NCBI GenBank assembly: GCA_007896885.1
Contig: VOIU01000012.1
Span: forward strand, 1-64,000
From: Bacteroidaceae bacterium HV4-6-C5C
GTDB lineage: Bacteria > Bacteroidota > Bacteroidia > Bacteroidales > Bacteroidaceae
Direction of reading: 5' to 3'
DNA length: 64,000 nt
A program made the position numbers and the translations under genes. The notes under the pieces were generated by a model that searched no databases, was not told the DNA's origin, and worked only from the letters and a program-made list of their open reading frames with translations. This document shows, piece after piece, positions 18,501-27,329 of the stretch. The stretch's first letter is position 1. Each line of letters opens with the position of its first letter.

Positions 18501-19835
18501 CTAATAAGTCAAGCGAATACCGGCTTGCATAGTGAAAGTAAATGGATTCTCTTTACGTATGGTTTGAACTGCAGAACCATCATCAAAGTAATAAGAAATA
18601 CCCGGTTCCAGATAAAGTCCAACTTTCTTGCTCACATTATATTGGGCACCAACTGCACCGGAAACCGAAAGCTGTAAAGGTTTTACGGTTTCCTTCTCAC
18701 TGTCAATCTCCCCATACACACATTTCTCTACCATTCCACCACCGGAAACATAAAGAGTGACTTGATCACGATTAAGAAAATTCCAATTGGCTCGCAAAGG
18801 AATACCGATGTAGTGAAGCTTTTGAGAAACACTCTCTCCTGCCCCTTCAAAAGTAATATCCGACGAAAGCATAGTATATACCAAACCTGTTTCTATTGAA
18901 ACGCGATTTGAGATTCCCTTACGCACGGAGAATCCAAAGCTCAGCGGTTGTTTATGATTTATGTTAGCCACCTTTTGAAGATTATAGGTCATGTATGGAA
19001 GTCCGTCTCTAAAAACGATCTGCTCTCCCTGAGGAACTACCACAATACCATTGGATGCAGAACTCAAATCGAGTTTTCCTGAATAGCCTCCAGGATCCGA
19101 CATCATAAGATCACCTCCATTGCTACCGTCTAGGTTCAGCCCACCGACATTACCGGCTAAGCCGAAAGTCCAAGGGCGCCTTTTAGAAGAGCTATTCTCC
19201 ACTGGCAGTTGAAGTTTATCTCGTCCTGAAGGATGACGTGATACTCGTTGTTGTTTAGTCTCATGTCCCTGCTCAACTACCTTATTTCTTTCTTGAGAAG
19301 ATGATTTTACCTCTTCTACATTGTTCTCTTGTGCAGACTTATCTTCTTCAGCAGCAAGCTGCACTGATGCAACAGCCTCATCTGCTTTATTTAGGGGCAT
19401 ATTTCCGACATGATTTGAGGATGTTACCGAAGAAGATGCAGACTCAGCATTCTTAGCCACAAGAGAATTTTCGCTCTTGTGCCGACTATTCAGTACAGAG
19501 GAAGACACATCTCCGCCATCAGATGTGTCAGACAAGGTCTTATCGGTATTTGCTATGGGAAGTGTAGCCAATACAGGCCGGGCAGCACGGCGAGCTTCAT
19601 CCACCATAGGAGTCTGCAGCAACCATACACTCACAGATGATACAGCAACAAGAAGGGCAGCGGCAACTGCAATAGACCATCGACGGAAAACTATCCGCTT
19701 ATGTTTTGCAGTATCCAAGAGGGAGGAAGGTGAAAGCTCTTTTTCCAATCGCTCCCAACCTCCAGCCGAAGGCGGTTCGGAATAGCTATCCAACCGCTTC
19801 TTCATGCTCTCTATCCATAAATCATCTTTTCTCAT
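18501..19835 (-). CDS. Sigma-factor-linked protein with one inner-membrane helix and a C-terminal outer-membrane beta-barrel
   Basis: Residues 1-50 are charged and cytoplasmic in character (WIESMKKRLDSYSEPPSAGG). A single transmembrane helix spans about 53-73. Next comes a low-complexity linker rich in Ser, Glu and Lys (about 80-215). The last 220 residues have alternating strands ending in FTFTMQAGIRLTY, like PorT/OmpW-type beta-barrels. There is no cleavable signal peptide. It is encoded 12 nt after an ECF sigma factor gene, so the N-terminus may bind and restrain that factor while the barrel sits in the outer membrane. This layout is known in Bacteroidetes hypothetical proteins; the signalling role is inferred. 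Confidence 0.65.
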   Translation of the reverse strand: MRKDDLWIESMKKRLDSYSEPPSAGGWERLEKELSPSSLLDTAKHKRIVFRRWSIAVAAALLVAVSSVSVWLLQTPMVDEARRAARPVLATLPIANTDKTLSDTSDGGDVSSSVLNSRHKSENSLVAKNAESASSSVTSSNHVGNMPLNKADEAVASVQLAAEEDKSAQENNVEEVKSSSQERNKVVEQGHETKQQRVSRHPSGRDKLQLPVENSSSKRRPWTFGLAGNVGGLNLDGSNGGDLMMSDPGGYSGKLDLSSASNGIVVVPQGEQIVFRDGLPYMTYNLQKVANINHKQPLSFGFSVRKGISNRVSIETGLVYTMLSSDITFEGAGESVSQKLHYIGIPLRANWNFLNRDQVTLYVSGGGMVEKCVYGEIDSEKETVKPLQLSVSGAVGAQYNVSKKVGLYLEPGISYYFDDGSAVQTIRKENPFTFTMQAGIRLTY

Positions 19836-19847
19836 TTATCCTTTTAC

Positions 19848-20396
19848 CTAAGAATTATATTTCATCCAATCCCGTATCTTTTTAGCCAATGCAGCCTTTG
19901 CACGGACCAACTGCGATGCAGATGATTTTTCATTAATGCCTAATATCCGGGCTATCTCTTTATGGGATTTTTCTTCAAAAATGTATAAGTTGAATACTGT
20001 ACGATAACCCACAGGCAGCTCACTGATGTATTGCATTAAGACTTTCTCCGGTATAGCGTCTACGTCGGCAGATGCCGGTTCTTCATACACCTCGGAAGTA
20101 TCTTCCAGCGCAATAGATTGATGCATTACATCATTTTTTCGTAAATATTCCAAAGCCAGATTTATCATAACACGATCCATCCAGGCTTGAAGTGACCCTT
20201 TTCCACGCCACGTGAATTTATTGAAAGAACCAAAGATCTTTAAAAATCCATCATGCATCCAGTCTTCAGCAGTATCACGATCACCGGCATAACGTAAACA
20301 CACGCCAAGCATACGTCCCGAATAACGCTCATACAGTTCTTTCCGGGCAATATTGTCACCTTGCCCGCATCGTTCTGCCAATTCCTGTTCTTCCAT
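19848..20396 (-). CDS. ECF RNA polymerase sigma factor (RpoE-like)
   Basis: This 182-residue protein has sigma region 2 (RKELYERYSGRMLGVCLRYAGDRDTAEDWMHDGF, quoted here only as the stretch near residues 20-55) and region 4 (VGYRTVFNLYIFEEKSHKEI, then an HTH at IARILGINEKSSASQLVRAK). The ATG at 20396 is preferred to a GTG at 20411 because the family usually starts MEE-. A -7-like TATTTTTG lies on the minus strand at 20439-20446. It is co-transcribed with the envelope protein that follows, its probable partner. The stimulus is unknown. Confidence 0.9.
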   Translation of the reverse strand: MEEQELAERCGQGDNIARKELYERYSGRMLGVCLRYAGDRDTAEDWMHDGFLKIFGSFNKFTWRGKGSLQAWMDRVMINLALEYLRKNDVMHQSIALEDTSEVYEEPASADVDAIPEKVLMQYISELPVGYRTVFNLYIFEEKSHKEIARILGINEKSSASQLVRAKAALAKKIRDWMKYNS

Positions 20397-20562
20397 TCTT
20401 ATCTTCAACACGTGTTTAGCTTATAAATGCAATGAAAGCAAAAATACTGCATACTGTAGTACCATTTTTCATCCTTTGATATATTTAACATTCACATAAG
20501 CAGTATAATGTGCGAAAAGGCATTTACTTTACAATAACTGATTAAAAAGAAAACCTGGACTT

Positions 20563-21276
20563 ATGAAGAAATTAACATCTTATTGGTACGTATTCATGCT
20601 CATATTGACTATGGGAGTTACAGTACAATCGTGCATTGATCTTGACGATGATGATGATAATAGTAATACAGCCCTGACTATCGGCACGCTAAAAATTATA
20701 GCGGGAAAAGATTACTATTTTGCATTGGATAATGGAAAAAAAATGTATCCCGGAGACACAACTTATATCCACAACTATACTCCGGTAGATAATCAACGTG
20801 TATTTATCTACTTCCAACCGTTGAAACAGCCTGCCACGGGCTACGACTATAATGTGCAACTTTATCGTTTGGAAAACATTCTGACTAAAGATATTATTCC
20901 GCTAACGGAACAAACGGCAGACAGTATAGGTGATGACCGGATAAATCCGACTAATGTATGGATCACCGGAAACTACCTCAATATAGAGTATCAATTATAC
21001 ACCAGCAACAATGTTGATAAGAAGCACATGTTGAACATGGTAATCAACGAGACAAAAACTCCGTCGGACAACGACAGTGATTATTTCAATTTGGAATTCC
21101 GACACAATGCTTACAATGACAAAGGAACAACATTGGCATGGGGTGTAGTCTCATTCAGACTTGATAAGATTGCCGATCGGTTGAGTGGCAAAAAGGGACT
21201 CAAGATTCGTTATAACAGCATCTATGAGGGCGACCGCTACACAACAGTCAATATTGGCAGCAAAAGTTCTCAATAA
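20563..21276 (+). CDS. NigD-like lipoprotein
   Basis: The signal peptide ends at a lipobox with Cys24 (VTVQSCIDLDDDDD), and an acidic run follows as in surface lipoproteins. The 237-residue body is all-beta in character and matches NigD-like proteins of Bacteroides (SDYFNLEFRHNAYNDKGTTL, followed by GVVSFRL). NigD was named in a bacteriocin locus of Prevotella, but the family is widespread and its function is not settled. It stands alone, divergent from the sigma factor gene, and is followed by a strong terminator. Confidence 0.8.
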   Translation: MKKLTSYWYVFMLILTMGVTVQSCIDLDDDDDNSNTALTIGTLKIIAGKDYYFALDNGKKMYPGDTTYIHNYTPVDNQRVFIYFQPLKQPATGYDYNVQLYRLENILTKDIIPLTEQTADSIGDDRINPTNVWITGNYLNIEYQLYTSNNVDKKHMLNMVINETKTPSDNDSDYFNLEFRHNAYNDKGTTLAWGVVSFRLDKIADRLSGKKGLKIRYNSIYEGDRYTTVNIGSKSSQ

Positions 21277-21337
21277 ACCTTTCTTTCATTCAATAAGCGG
21301 TACGTAGTTCTTTCTACGTCTCGCGTTTTTACACCAA

Positions 21338-21380
21338 AAGAGTGAACAGCAACTTAATTATGCAGTTCACTCTTATTTTA
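21338..21380 (+). terminator. Rho-independent terminator after NigD-like gene
   Basis: Arms at 21338-21347 (AAGAGTGAAC) and 21365-21374 (GTTCACTCTT) pair over 10 bp with a 17-nt loop and are followed by ATTTTATT. It ends the plus-strand gene and lies 29 nt from the convergent lipoprotein gene. Confidence 0.75.
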
Positions 21381-21402
21381 TTAGTACTTCTAGGCTTCAA
21401 GA

Positions 21403-22233
21403 CTATATCTTCAAAGCGATTCTTGCTATATTTCCAGCCTTATCCTTCAAATCGAAGATAGATACTCCCCAGATATTTCCATCGACGATATCTAATTGGA
21501 GAATGTCATATTTCTTATCATAGGCTAGCGGCATCAAAGAAATGCGTTCAAAGAAAGAAGACGGATTATCATTCAATAATTTCCAGCCGCCTTCACCCCA
21601 TTTCAAGGCAATATGAACAACTTCATCACGTGTTGCAGATATTTCCAGTAGATTACTTGTCAAGCTATAAGAGGCAATAACGATAACCTTAACAGAAGTC
21701 TTCCTGCCTCTTTTATCATACAAGTCATAATAGGTATTCCCCGATTTAAATGTACTAATCTGGAGATTGTCATTACTGAGTACCGTTACTTTAGCCGAAG
21801 TCCCTTTAACTTTCTCAACCCTATAACCACCGAGACCAAAATCCATATTCTTCAGGGTGTACGTACTGGCGGTATCCATACTTATAATATAATTGCAAGG
21901 TTCGAGTGCCTTAGCCTGCGAATAAATGGTAAGATGAGCACTCTGTCCTTTTTTATCGGAAATATTTATAGATACACTATTACTCAACAAATCTACTGTT
22001 ACTTTATTGTCTTTTATAGTAATATTAGCATCCCCACCATTCTCTGCAATGCTAGCCGCATAATTCCCATTACCTTCAGTAATTTCAAAACTATAGCTAA
22101 GGCTATCAATCCATATATAATTTTCAGTAGATAGCTTCAACGGTTTTACGACCTCAGGCTGTTCGTTATCATGAGCTTTGTCACATGCAATAAACAGACA
22201 AATTGAAAAGAAGAACAAAACTGCTTTTTTCAT
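21403..22233 (-). CDS. Lipoprotein of unknown function with repeated beta-rich segments
   Basis: A lipobox with Cys17 (LFIACDKAHDNEQPE) follows a short signal. The remaining 259 residues look like two or three Ig-like or BIg-like repeats: each contains an alternating pattern and a D-K-K/R-G-x turn (ISDKKGQSAHLTI, YDKRGRKTSVKV, LKDKAGNIARIAL). The three turns are spaced roughly 90 residues apart, supporting internal duplication. No family is recognised. It is monocistronic, convergent with the NigD-like gene. It is probably exposed on the outer membrane. Confidence 0.6.
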   Translation of the reverse strand: MKKAVLFFFSICLFIACDKAHDNEQPEVVKPLKLSTENYIWIDSLSYSFEITEGNGNYAASIAENGGDANITIKDNKVTVDLLSNSVSINISDKKGQSAHLTIYSQAKALEPCNYIISMDTASTYTLKNMDFGLGGYRVEKVKGTSAKVTVLSNDNLQISTFKSGNTYYDLYDKRGRKTSVKVIVIASYSLTSNLLEISATRDEVVHIALKWGEGGWKLLNDNPSSFFERISLMPLAYDKKYDILQLDIVDGNIWGVSIFDLKDKAGNIARIALKI

Positions 22234-22486
22234 GACATTATAAGTTTAACAGATGCAAGATATATTTTCGTTATATTTCATAAATGTAAGAAGAATAATA
22301 GAATGTTATATATCATAACAGTTAATTATTTTTTAAATAGTCATGAAAGACCTTTGATTAAACATTATTAACACAACAATAAAAGACAAATATATTAAAA
22401 AGATAAAAAAACCGATATATTTGTTGGCATATTTCATCAATAGATTATAAACTTTTTTTCATTGTTAACATAATCAGAATAAAACC
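22234..22486. other. AT-rich divergent intergenic region
   Basis: 253 bases between two divergent genes. It is strongly AT-rich, with no open frame of note, no clear hairpin and no good match to the -33/-7 promoter consensus. Confidence 0.3.
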
Positions 22487-23437
22487 ATGAAACCACTTTT
22501 TACTTTGTTCCTTCTTTTTTCTTTCTTTTCTATATCATGTCCGGCGCAATTAAAACAAGATGAACCCTCACAGGATATAGAAAACAGCCTACTTTGGAAA
22601 ATATCAGGAAATGGATTGCAGCATGACTCCTACTTGTTAGGCACTATGCATTCTATTGAGCACTCTTTTTTATTGAGTATTCCCGGTTTTAGAAAAGCTT
22701 TCCACACAGCCAAACAAATAGCAGTGGAGTCTGATTATTTTGCGTTTGATTCATCCATTCGTAAAACATCTAGTCAAACTCCTCGAAATTATGTTTTTAT
22801 GCCTAAAGATAGCATTTATGAAATGCTGTATAATTACAATGACTTTCAGTTCGTTGATTCCACACTAAAGACTTTCAGTCCCAATTACTCAAAATACGAA
22901 CCTATATTTTGGCAGAGAAGATTAGTCGATATGTGGCAATTCAGAAAACTACCGGACATACAACAAGGTATGGACAGACACATTTTATTATTGGGATATC
23001 AAAACAATAAAAAGATTTATTTCATGGAATCACTAGAAGATATTGGACAAAAATGCATTAGACTTGATTCTCTGAATTATAGTTCGGATTTGCATTATCA
23101 AGCGAACATTTTGCTGTACACATTGAAGAATAAAGAGCTAACATGCTCATCCTTTGACACAATGGAAAACAATTATCGCAAACAAGAATTGACTTTGTTA
23201 TCTCTTAAAGAAAGACTTTATAAATATACAAATACACCGGATAATATACTAGATATTCTAAAACAGACCGAATCTCTACTTATTGATACTCGAAATGAAG
23301 AATGGATGAAGAATTTGCTTCCTATGATACACAAAGATTCTTCGCTAATCGCAGTTGGAGCAATGCATCTTATTGGCGAACAGGGATTAATCACAAAACT
23401 AAAAAAGCTCGGTTATATTGTTGAACCAGTCAAATGA
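22487..23437 (+). CDS. TraB/GumN-family protein
   Basis: This 316-residue exported protein has a signal peptide (about 1-20). The two family signatures are present: LLGTMHSIEHS near the start of the domain and IAVGAMHLIGEQGLITKLKKLG at the C-terminus (quoted in part), the paired GxxH motifs of the TraB/PrgY/GumN superfamily. These proteins resemble EreA/ChaN-fold hydrolases and some are thought to be metalloproteases; the role of the bacterial GumN type is unsettled. It is upstream of the small secreted protein and thioredoxin-like gene with a 160-nt gap, so co-transcription is possible but unproved. Confidence 0.85.
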   Translation: MKPLFTLFLLFSFFSISCPAQLKQDEPSQDIENSLLWKISGNGLQHDSYLLGTMHSIEHSFLLSIPGFRKAFHTAKQIAVESDYFAFDSSIRKTSSQTPRNYVFMPKDSIYEMLYNYNDFQFVDSTLKTFSPNYSKYEPIFWQRRLVDMWQFRKLPDIQQGMDRHILLLGYQNNKKIYFMESLEDIGQKCIRLDSLNYSSDLHYQANILLYTLKNKELTCSSFDTMENNYRKQELTLLSLKERLYKYTNTPDNILDILKQTESLLIDTRNEEWMKNLLPMIHKDSSLIAVGAMHLIGEQGLITKLKKLGYIVEPVK

Positions 23438-23596
23438 CTTTATACAAAAAACATTTGACGTAACTTCTATAAGTAATGTATTGCATACCAGAGTATATTA
23501 ATTGAATCTAAAGTCTACATCATAAAAAAATTAAGAAGACATCAACATAGAGCGTATTTAATTAATAATCAAACTAAAAATTAATTTGTATTAAAC

Positions 23597-23881
23597 ATGA
23601 AACATTTATTTATTATACTACTATTTATAGCATCTTCCATTGGATGCTATGCGGATAATACAGGGCAGGCTAATCATACAACGGGAATTGATACAACAAA
23701 ATATGTATTCATTTTAGATGGAAAAATTGTATCGATAAAATATATAGGTGAGCATTTCAACGCGATAGAATGGGTTACTACTGCCGAGTCTGTACGTGAC
23801 GCTGTTTTTATGACAGCAGGAGAATATAGAAAACCATTTTACATGTTTCGCACTAGAAAAAAAGAGGAGGCCAAAAAATGA
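23597..23881 (+). CDS. Small secreted protein with TonB-plug-like segment
   Basis: A 94-residue protein with a signal peptide cut at about residue 20 (SIGCYADNT). The mature part contains KYVFILDGKIVS, then FNAIEWVTTAESVRDAVFMT and a final run FYMFRTRKK. This spacing recalls the core of TonB receptor plug domains (VDGK, I-x-S-I-x-V, A-x-x-x-G, ITTKK). The plug is not followed by a barrel. Its stop codon overlaps the start of the thioredoxin-like gene (ATGA at 23878-23881), so the two are translated together. Function is unknown. Confidence 0.6.
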   Translation: MKHLFIILLFIASSIGCYADNTGQANHTTGIDTTKYVFILDGKIVSIKYIGEHFNAIEWVTTAESVRDAVFMTAGEYRKPFYMFRTRKKEEAKK

Positions 23882-24975
23882 AACTAAAGATTATTTTATT
23901 AGCACTACTGTTTCCATCTGTCATTGCATACGCACAAGGAAAGTATCATATTGATGGAATACTGAATAATGACTACAATGGGAAATATGTAAAGCTATTC
24001 CAGTTTCAGGGGGATACTTTGATCACATCCATTGATTCCGCAAAGGTGGAAAATGGTAAATTCTATTTTGAGGGAGCTCCCCATATTAATGATTTTGCCA
24101 TTGTTACTATCGGAAATTACCCTTATATAAAATCGCTTGAAGTTATTCTGGAGGAAGGTCATATAAAAGCATATATGGATACTGCTTTTGTTGCATCCGG
24201 GACATATCTTAATGATTTGCACAACACTTTAGATGCCGAATTCAAGCGAGTGTATCATAAATGGTTTAACTTGACAACAAATGGTGGAGCTGTGGATATT
24301 GAAAGAGAGAAAGCGTATGATGAGCTTCAAAAATTTATATATAATTCAACCATAGAGAATAGATCGACTGTCGTAGGAAGAAGATTTATTAGAGATCATA
24401 AGTCTAGCATTTTTACACTTGAGAACATGGTTAAGCTACACGATCAATTAGAAGCTTTAGAAAAAAATAATTCTTTGGTGACACAAAAAGATATAGATGA
24501 TTTATCTAATTTCATAGCAAGAAACAAAGAGTATACAGAGAGACAAACGAAAATGAACAACACTCAATACGTGAATTTTGAACTGCAAGATACACTTGGA
24601 GCGAAAAAGCGCATCGCTCAATATGTAGGGAAATCACGTCTGCTTTTCATTGATTTTTGGGCATCTTGGTGTAGCCCATGCAGAGCCGAAATACCTCATA
24701 TTAAAGATATTTATCAGAAATATAAAAATAAAGGATTAAATGTGCTGACTATCTCATTTGATACAAATCTAACTTCCTGGAGAAACGCATTGAAGAAACT
24801 GGATATGCCCTGGAGTCAGCTTATAGAAATAAAAGGAATGGGATCGGCTTTATCTAAAGCATATCAGATATCAGGAATACCTTATGGTATACTAATAGAT
24901 GCAAAGGGTACTATTGTAGCAGCTGGAATTGGAAGTGCAGAAGGTTTAGAGAAAGCAATATTGAAAGAGTTATAA
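23878..24975 (+). CDS. TlpA-like periplasmic thiol-disulfide oxidoreductase with N-terminal DUF4369-like domain
   Basis: A signal peptide (about 1-19) is followed by a beta-rich DUF4369-like domain (about 20-110), a helical linker, and a C-terminal thioredoxin fold of the TlpA/ResA type. The active site WASWCSPCRAEIP has Cys265 and Cys268, and the cis-proline loop is SGIPYGILIDAKG. The family reduces or shuffles cysteines in the periplasm. In Bacteroidetes it is common in multiple copies. It starts within the stop codon of the small protein gene, so the partners may act together. Confidence 0.88.
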   Translation: MKLKIILLALLFPSVIAYAQGKYHIDGILNNDYNGKYVKLFQFQGDTLITSIDSAKVENGKFYFEGAPHINDFAIVTIGNYPYIKSLEVILEEGHIKAYMDTAFVASGTYLNDLHNTLDAEFKRVYHKWFNLTTNGGAVDIEREKAYDELQKFIYNSTIENRSTVVGRRFIRDHKSSIFTLENMVKLHDQLEALEKNNSLVTQKDIDDLSNFIARNKEYTERQTKMNNTQYVNFELQDTLGAKKRIAQYVGKSRLLFIDFWASWCSPCRAEIPHIKDIYQKYKNKGLNVLTISFDTNLTSWRNALKKLDMPWSQLIEIKGMGSALSKAYQISGIPYGILIDAKGTIVAAGIGSAEGLEKAILKEL

Positions 24976-25223
24976 ATAAAGTAATGATCTTTCCGAAAGG
25001 TTAATGTATTTATGCCGCTGCATTCAGCAAGTTAGAGCGTCCCCGATCTTATTGAGCTAAATAAAGGGCTTTTATAGAGTGGATATAGTTCTGGTGCTAA
25101 AAACAAATATGCTTCATAAATCATAATCAAATCGCAAAAGCATAGCTCAATTTGATACTTTATGAACACGATTAGAGCGATATATTGACTGAAAAGTTTT
25201 ACAATTATTTGTGCGAAAGCTTT

Positions 25224-26282
25224 TTATTTAGAATAAAAAGCTTCCAACAGCTTTATTTGAGGTTCATAAAGCTGTTGGATTCTCTTGGGTATTTTTTCAA
25301 AGAAAGAGAGCTCTACTCTCGGCACACCTTTAACAGCTTTTCTCTTCCATGAACCGACAATTTCTCCATCAAGCATGACAGTAGGAGAGAATAACCCGTT
25401 ACTTGTCATAACCTTACCATAATGAGTTTTTTTGATTAATTCGGAACGGTCTTTGTAACTAACCACAAATTCATCGAAAGGAGGTAATAACAATGCGGAA
25501 CACCCATTTATAGGGGGAATATTAAGATCACTCTTCAGCCAAAAGTCACGTCCGTTCATTGTCTCACATATTAATTCACTTTTTATCATTCCAATGGCTT
25601 GTTTACATTCGGTAATTGTCAGACCCGACCACCACACAAAGTCACCTAAGGTTGCAGGAGCATGGCTGGTAAAAAACTTACGTGCCAAAAGGCCCAATGC
25701 TTCCTCCTTATGTACAGTCTGTTTTCGAGGTACCCATTCTTCAAGCAAAGTAAATGTTTGATCTTTTTTCTTTAATTGTCCGTTAACCAGTATACCCTCC
25801 ATCTCGGCATAATGGATTATTTGATTCAGCACATTGATATCAAACACTTTATCTTGAGATAACAATTCATCATTTATCTCACTTTTGGTAAGATGTTTCC
25901 CGCCTTGAAGCATTTTTTCCAACAAAGGGATAGTGCGATAGATTAAGTCTTCATCTACTTGACGCATTCGGGCATACGAACGGTAAATAGGTTTTAACCG
26001 TGGATTGGATAAATCGAACATCCAATGAATATCTTCCGCCGAGACAAAATGCCAAGTTGGTCGCAAGATATGTGTACGGATGATTTTGCCGGTATTTAGT
26101 GCTTCGTCCACATCACTCACTGCTTTACTTCCCATCCGTACTCCGATAGCCCATTTGGCTAAATCGAGCGACTGGGATTGTATAGCCCCCATCCACGAAA
26201 CAATTTGTTGTGGCTCTTTCAACGAGCAACCGGCAAGCAACTGATTATATAAACGTATTTGAAGAAGTTCCGATTTATTCAT
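25224..26282 (-). CDS. AlkZ-like DNA glycosylase (HTH_42 winged-helix family)
   Basis: The 352-residue protein belongs to the AlkZ/YcaQ family built of tandem winged helices (LTKSEINDELLSQD). The catalytic glutamine motif QSQ is at residues 35-37 (GAIQSQSLDLAKWA) and the family motif is RPTWH at 74-78. A Q-x-Q motif is typical of AlkZ-like rather than YcaQ-like members. Such enzymes excise bulky or crosslinked alkylated bases. The ATG at 26282 is chosen: a longer frame from 26387 adds 35 residues not typical of the family. It is divergent from an ABC exporter, suggesting a shared role in resisting a DNA-damaging compound (inference). Confidence 0.75.
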   Translation of the reverse strand: MNKSELLQIRLYNQLLAGCSLKEPQQIVSWMGAIQSQSLDLAKWAIGVRMGSKAVSDVDEALNTGKIIRTHILRPTWHFVSAEDIHWMFDLSNPRLKPIYRSYARMRQVDEDLIYRTIPLLEKMLQGGKHLTKSEINDELLSQDKVFDINVLNQIIHYAEMEGILVNGQLKKKDQTFTLLEEWVPRKQTVHKEEALGLLARKFFTSHAPATLGDFVWWSGLTITECKQAIGMIKSELICETMNGRDFWLKSDLNIPPINGCSALLLPPFDEFVVSYKDRSELIKKTHYGKVMTSNGLFSPTVMLDGEIVGSWKRKAVKGVPRVELSFFEKIPKRIQQLYEPQIKLLEAFYSK

Positions 26283-26559
26283 AATTTCCTTTTCATTGGA
26301 ATGAAGATGCCAATTTAATACTTTTTCGGGTTTCCCACCACTATCCTGTGCTCTTTTTAAAGTGAGGTTGCCGATATTCTTATGCACGGATCAATTAGAG
26401 AAATATTTTGCTATTTTTCTTCGTATGCTTCTATCTTTATTATTCCTATGGCAAGATTTCACAAACAGATAATTAAATGATATCAGAACTTTGTAGTAAT
26501 GAAATTCGTTGTTACATTTATCGCCCAATAATAAAATAGGTATAGAAAATAAATGCATT

Positions 26560-27300
26560 ATGTATCAAATAGAAGTAAAAGACGTATATAAATCATTCAA
26601 AGATGTACATGCCGTAAGAGGTATTTCGTTTGCAATACCTCCCGGGGAATTTGTAGCTCTACTTGGTCCTAACGGGGCTGGAAAGACTACGATGGTTGAG
26701 ATGATGGAAGGGCTAAAGAAGCCGGATTCGGGAGACATTCTGCTGCAGGGTAAGAATTGGCAAAAGAACGAGAAGGAACTGCGGTCAATTATCGGCCTAT
26801 CACTGCAAGAAACACGTTTTTCCGACAAGCTGACTGTCTTTGAGACTTTATGCTTGTTTGCCAGTTTCTTCCGAATCGACAAAAAGCGAGCAAATGAAAT
26901 TATCGAATTGACCGGCATGGAGAGTAAACGAAAATCGATGGTAGGGACACTTTCCGGAGGACAGCGGCAACGGCTTGCTTTGGGGGTTGCATTATTAAAT
27001 ACTCCGCAAATCCTTTTCCTTGATGAACCGACTACAGGACTCGATCCACACTCACGACTCGACCTTTGGAATATTCTAAAGGAATTAAAGGATAGAGGAG
27101 AAACCACCCTCATCCTCACAACACATTATATGGAAGAAGCGGAGTCGCTTTGTGACCGGATTATCATTATTGATGAAGGCAAAGTTTTAAAAGAAGGAAA
27201 ACTGGAAGATTTATTGGATGAAAAATCCCGTAACCTCGACGAATTATTCATCAACCTTACAGGAAAAGCCCTTCGCGAAAGCGGAAGCGTTACACTATAA
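26560..27300 (+). CDS. ABC transporter ATP-binding protein (drug-exporter type)
   Basis: This 246-residue ATPase has Walker A GPNGAGKTT (36-44), signature LSGGQRQRLALG, Walker B ILFLDEPTTGLD, and the switch histidine in LILTTHYMEEAESLCDRII. The TTGLDPHSR pattern and MEEAE tail place it with ABC-2/DrrA-like exporters. The ATG at 26560 is preferred, as a longer frame from 26509 adds 17 unrelated residues. The permease gene follows after 29 nt. Together they form one exporter; the substrate is unknown. Confidence 0.92.
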   Translation: MYQIEVKDVYKSFKDVHAVRGISFAIPPGEFVALLGPNGAGKTTMVEMMEGLKKPDSGDILLQGKNWQKNEKELRSIIGLSLQETRFSDKLTVFETLCLFASFFRIDKKRANEIIELTGMESKRKSMVGTLSGGQRQRLALGVALLNTPQILFLDEPTTGLDPHSRLDLWNILKELKDRGETTLILTTHYMEEAESLCDRIIIIDEGKVLKEGKLEDLLDEKSRNLDELFINLTGKALRESGSVTL

Positions 27301-27329
27301 TATATTATACACATCCAATTGTTTTAATA

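Noticed and set aside
26565..27119. 184-codon minus-strand frame within the ABC ATPase gene
   Set aside because: It is opposite a conserved ATPase with intact motifs; its Ser/Arg/Pro-rich composition is typical of antisense frames.
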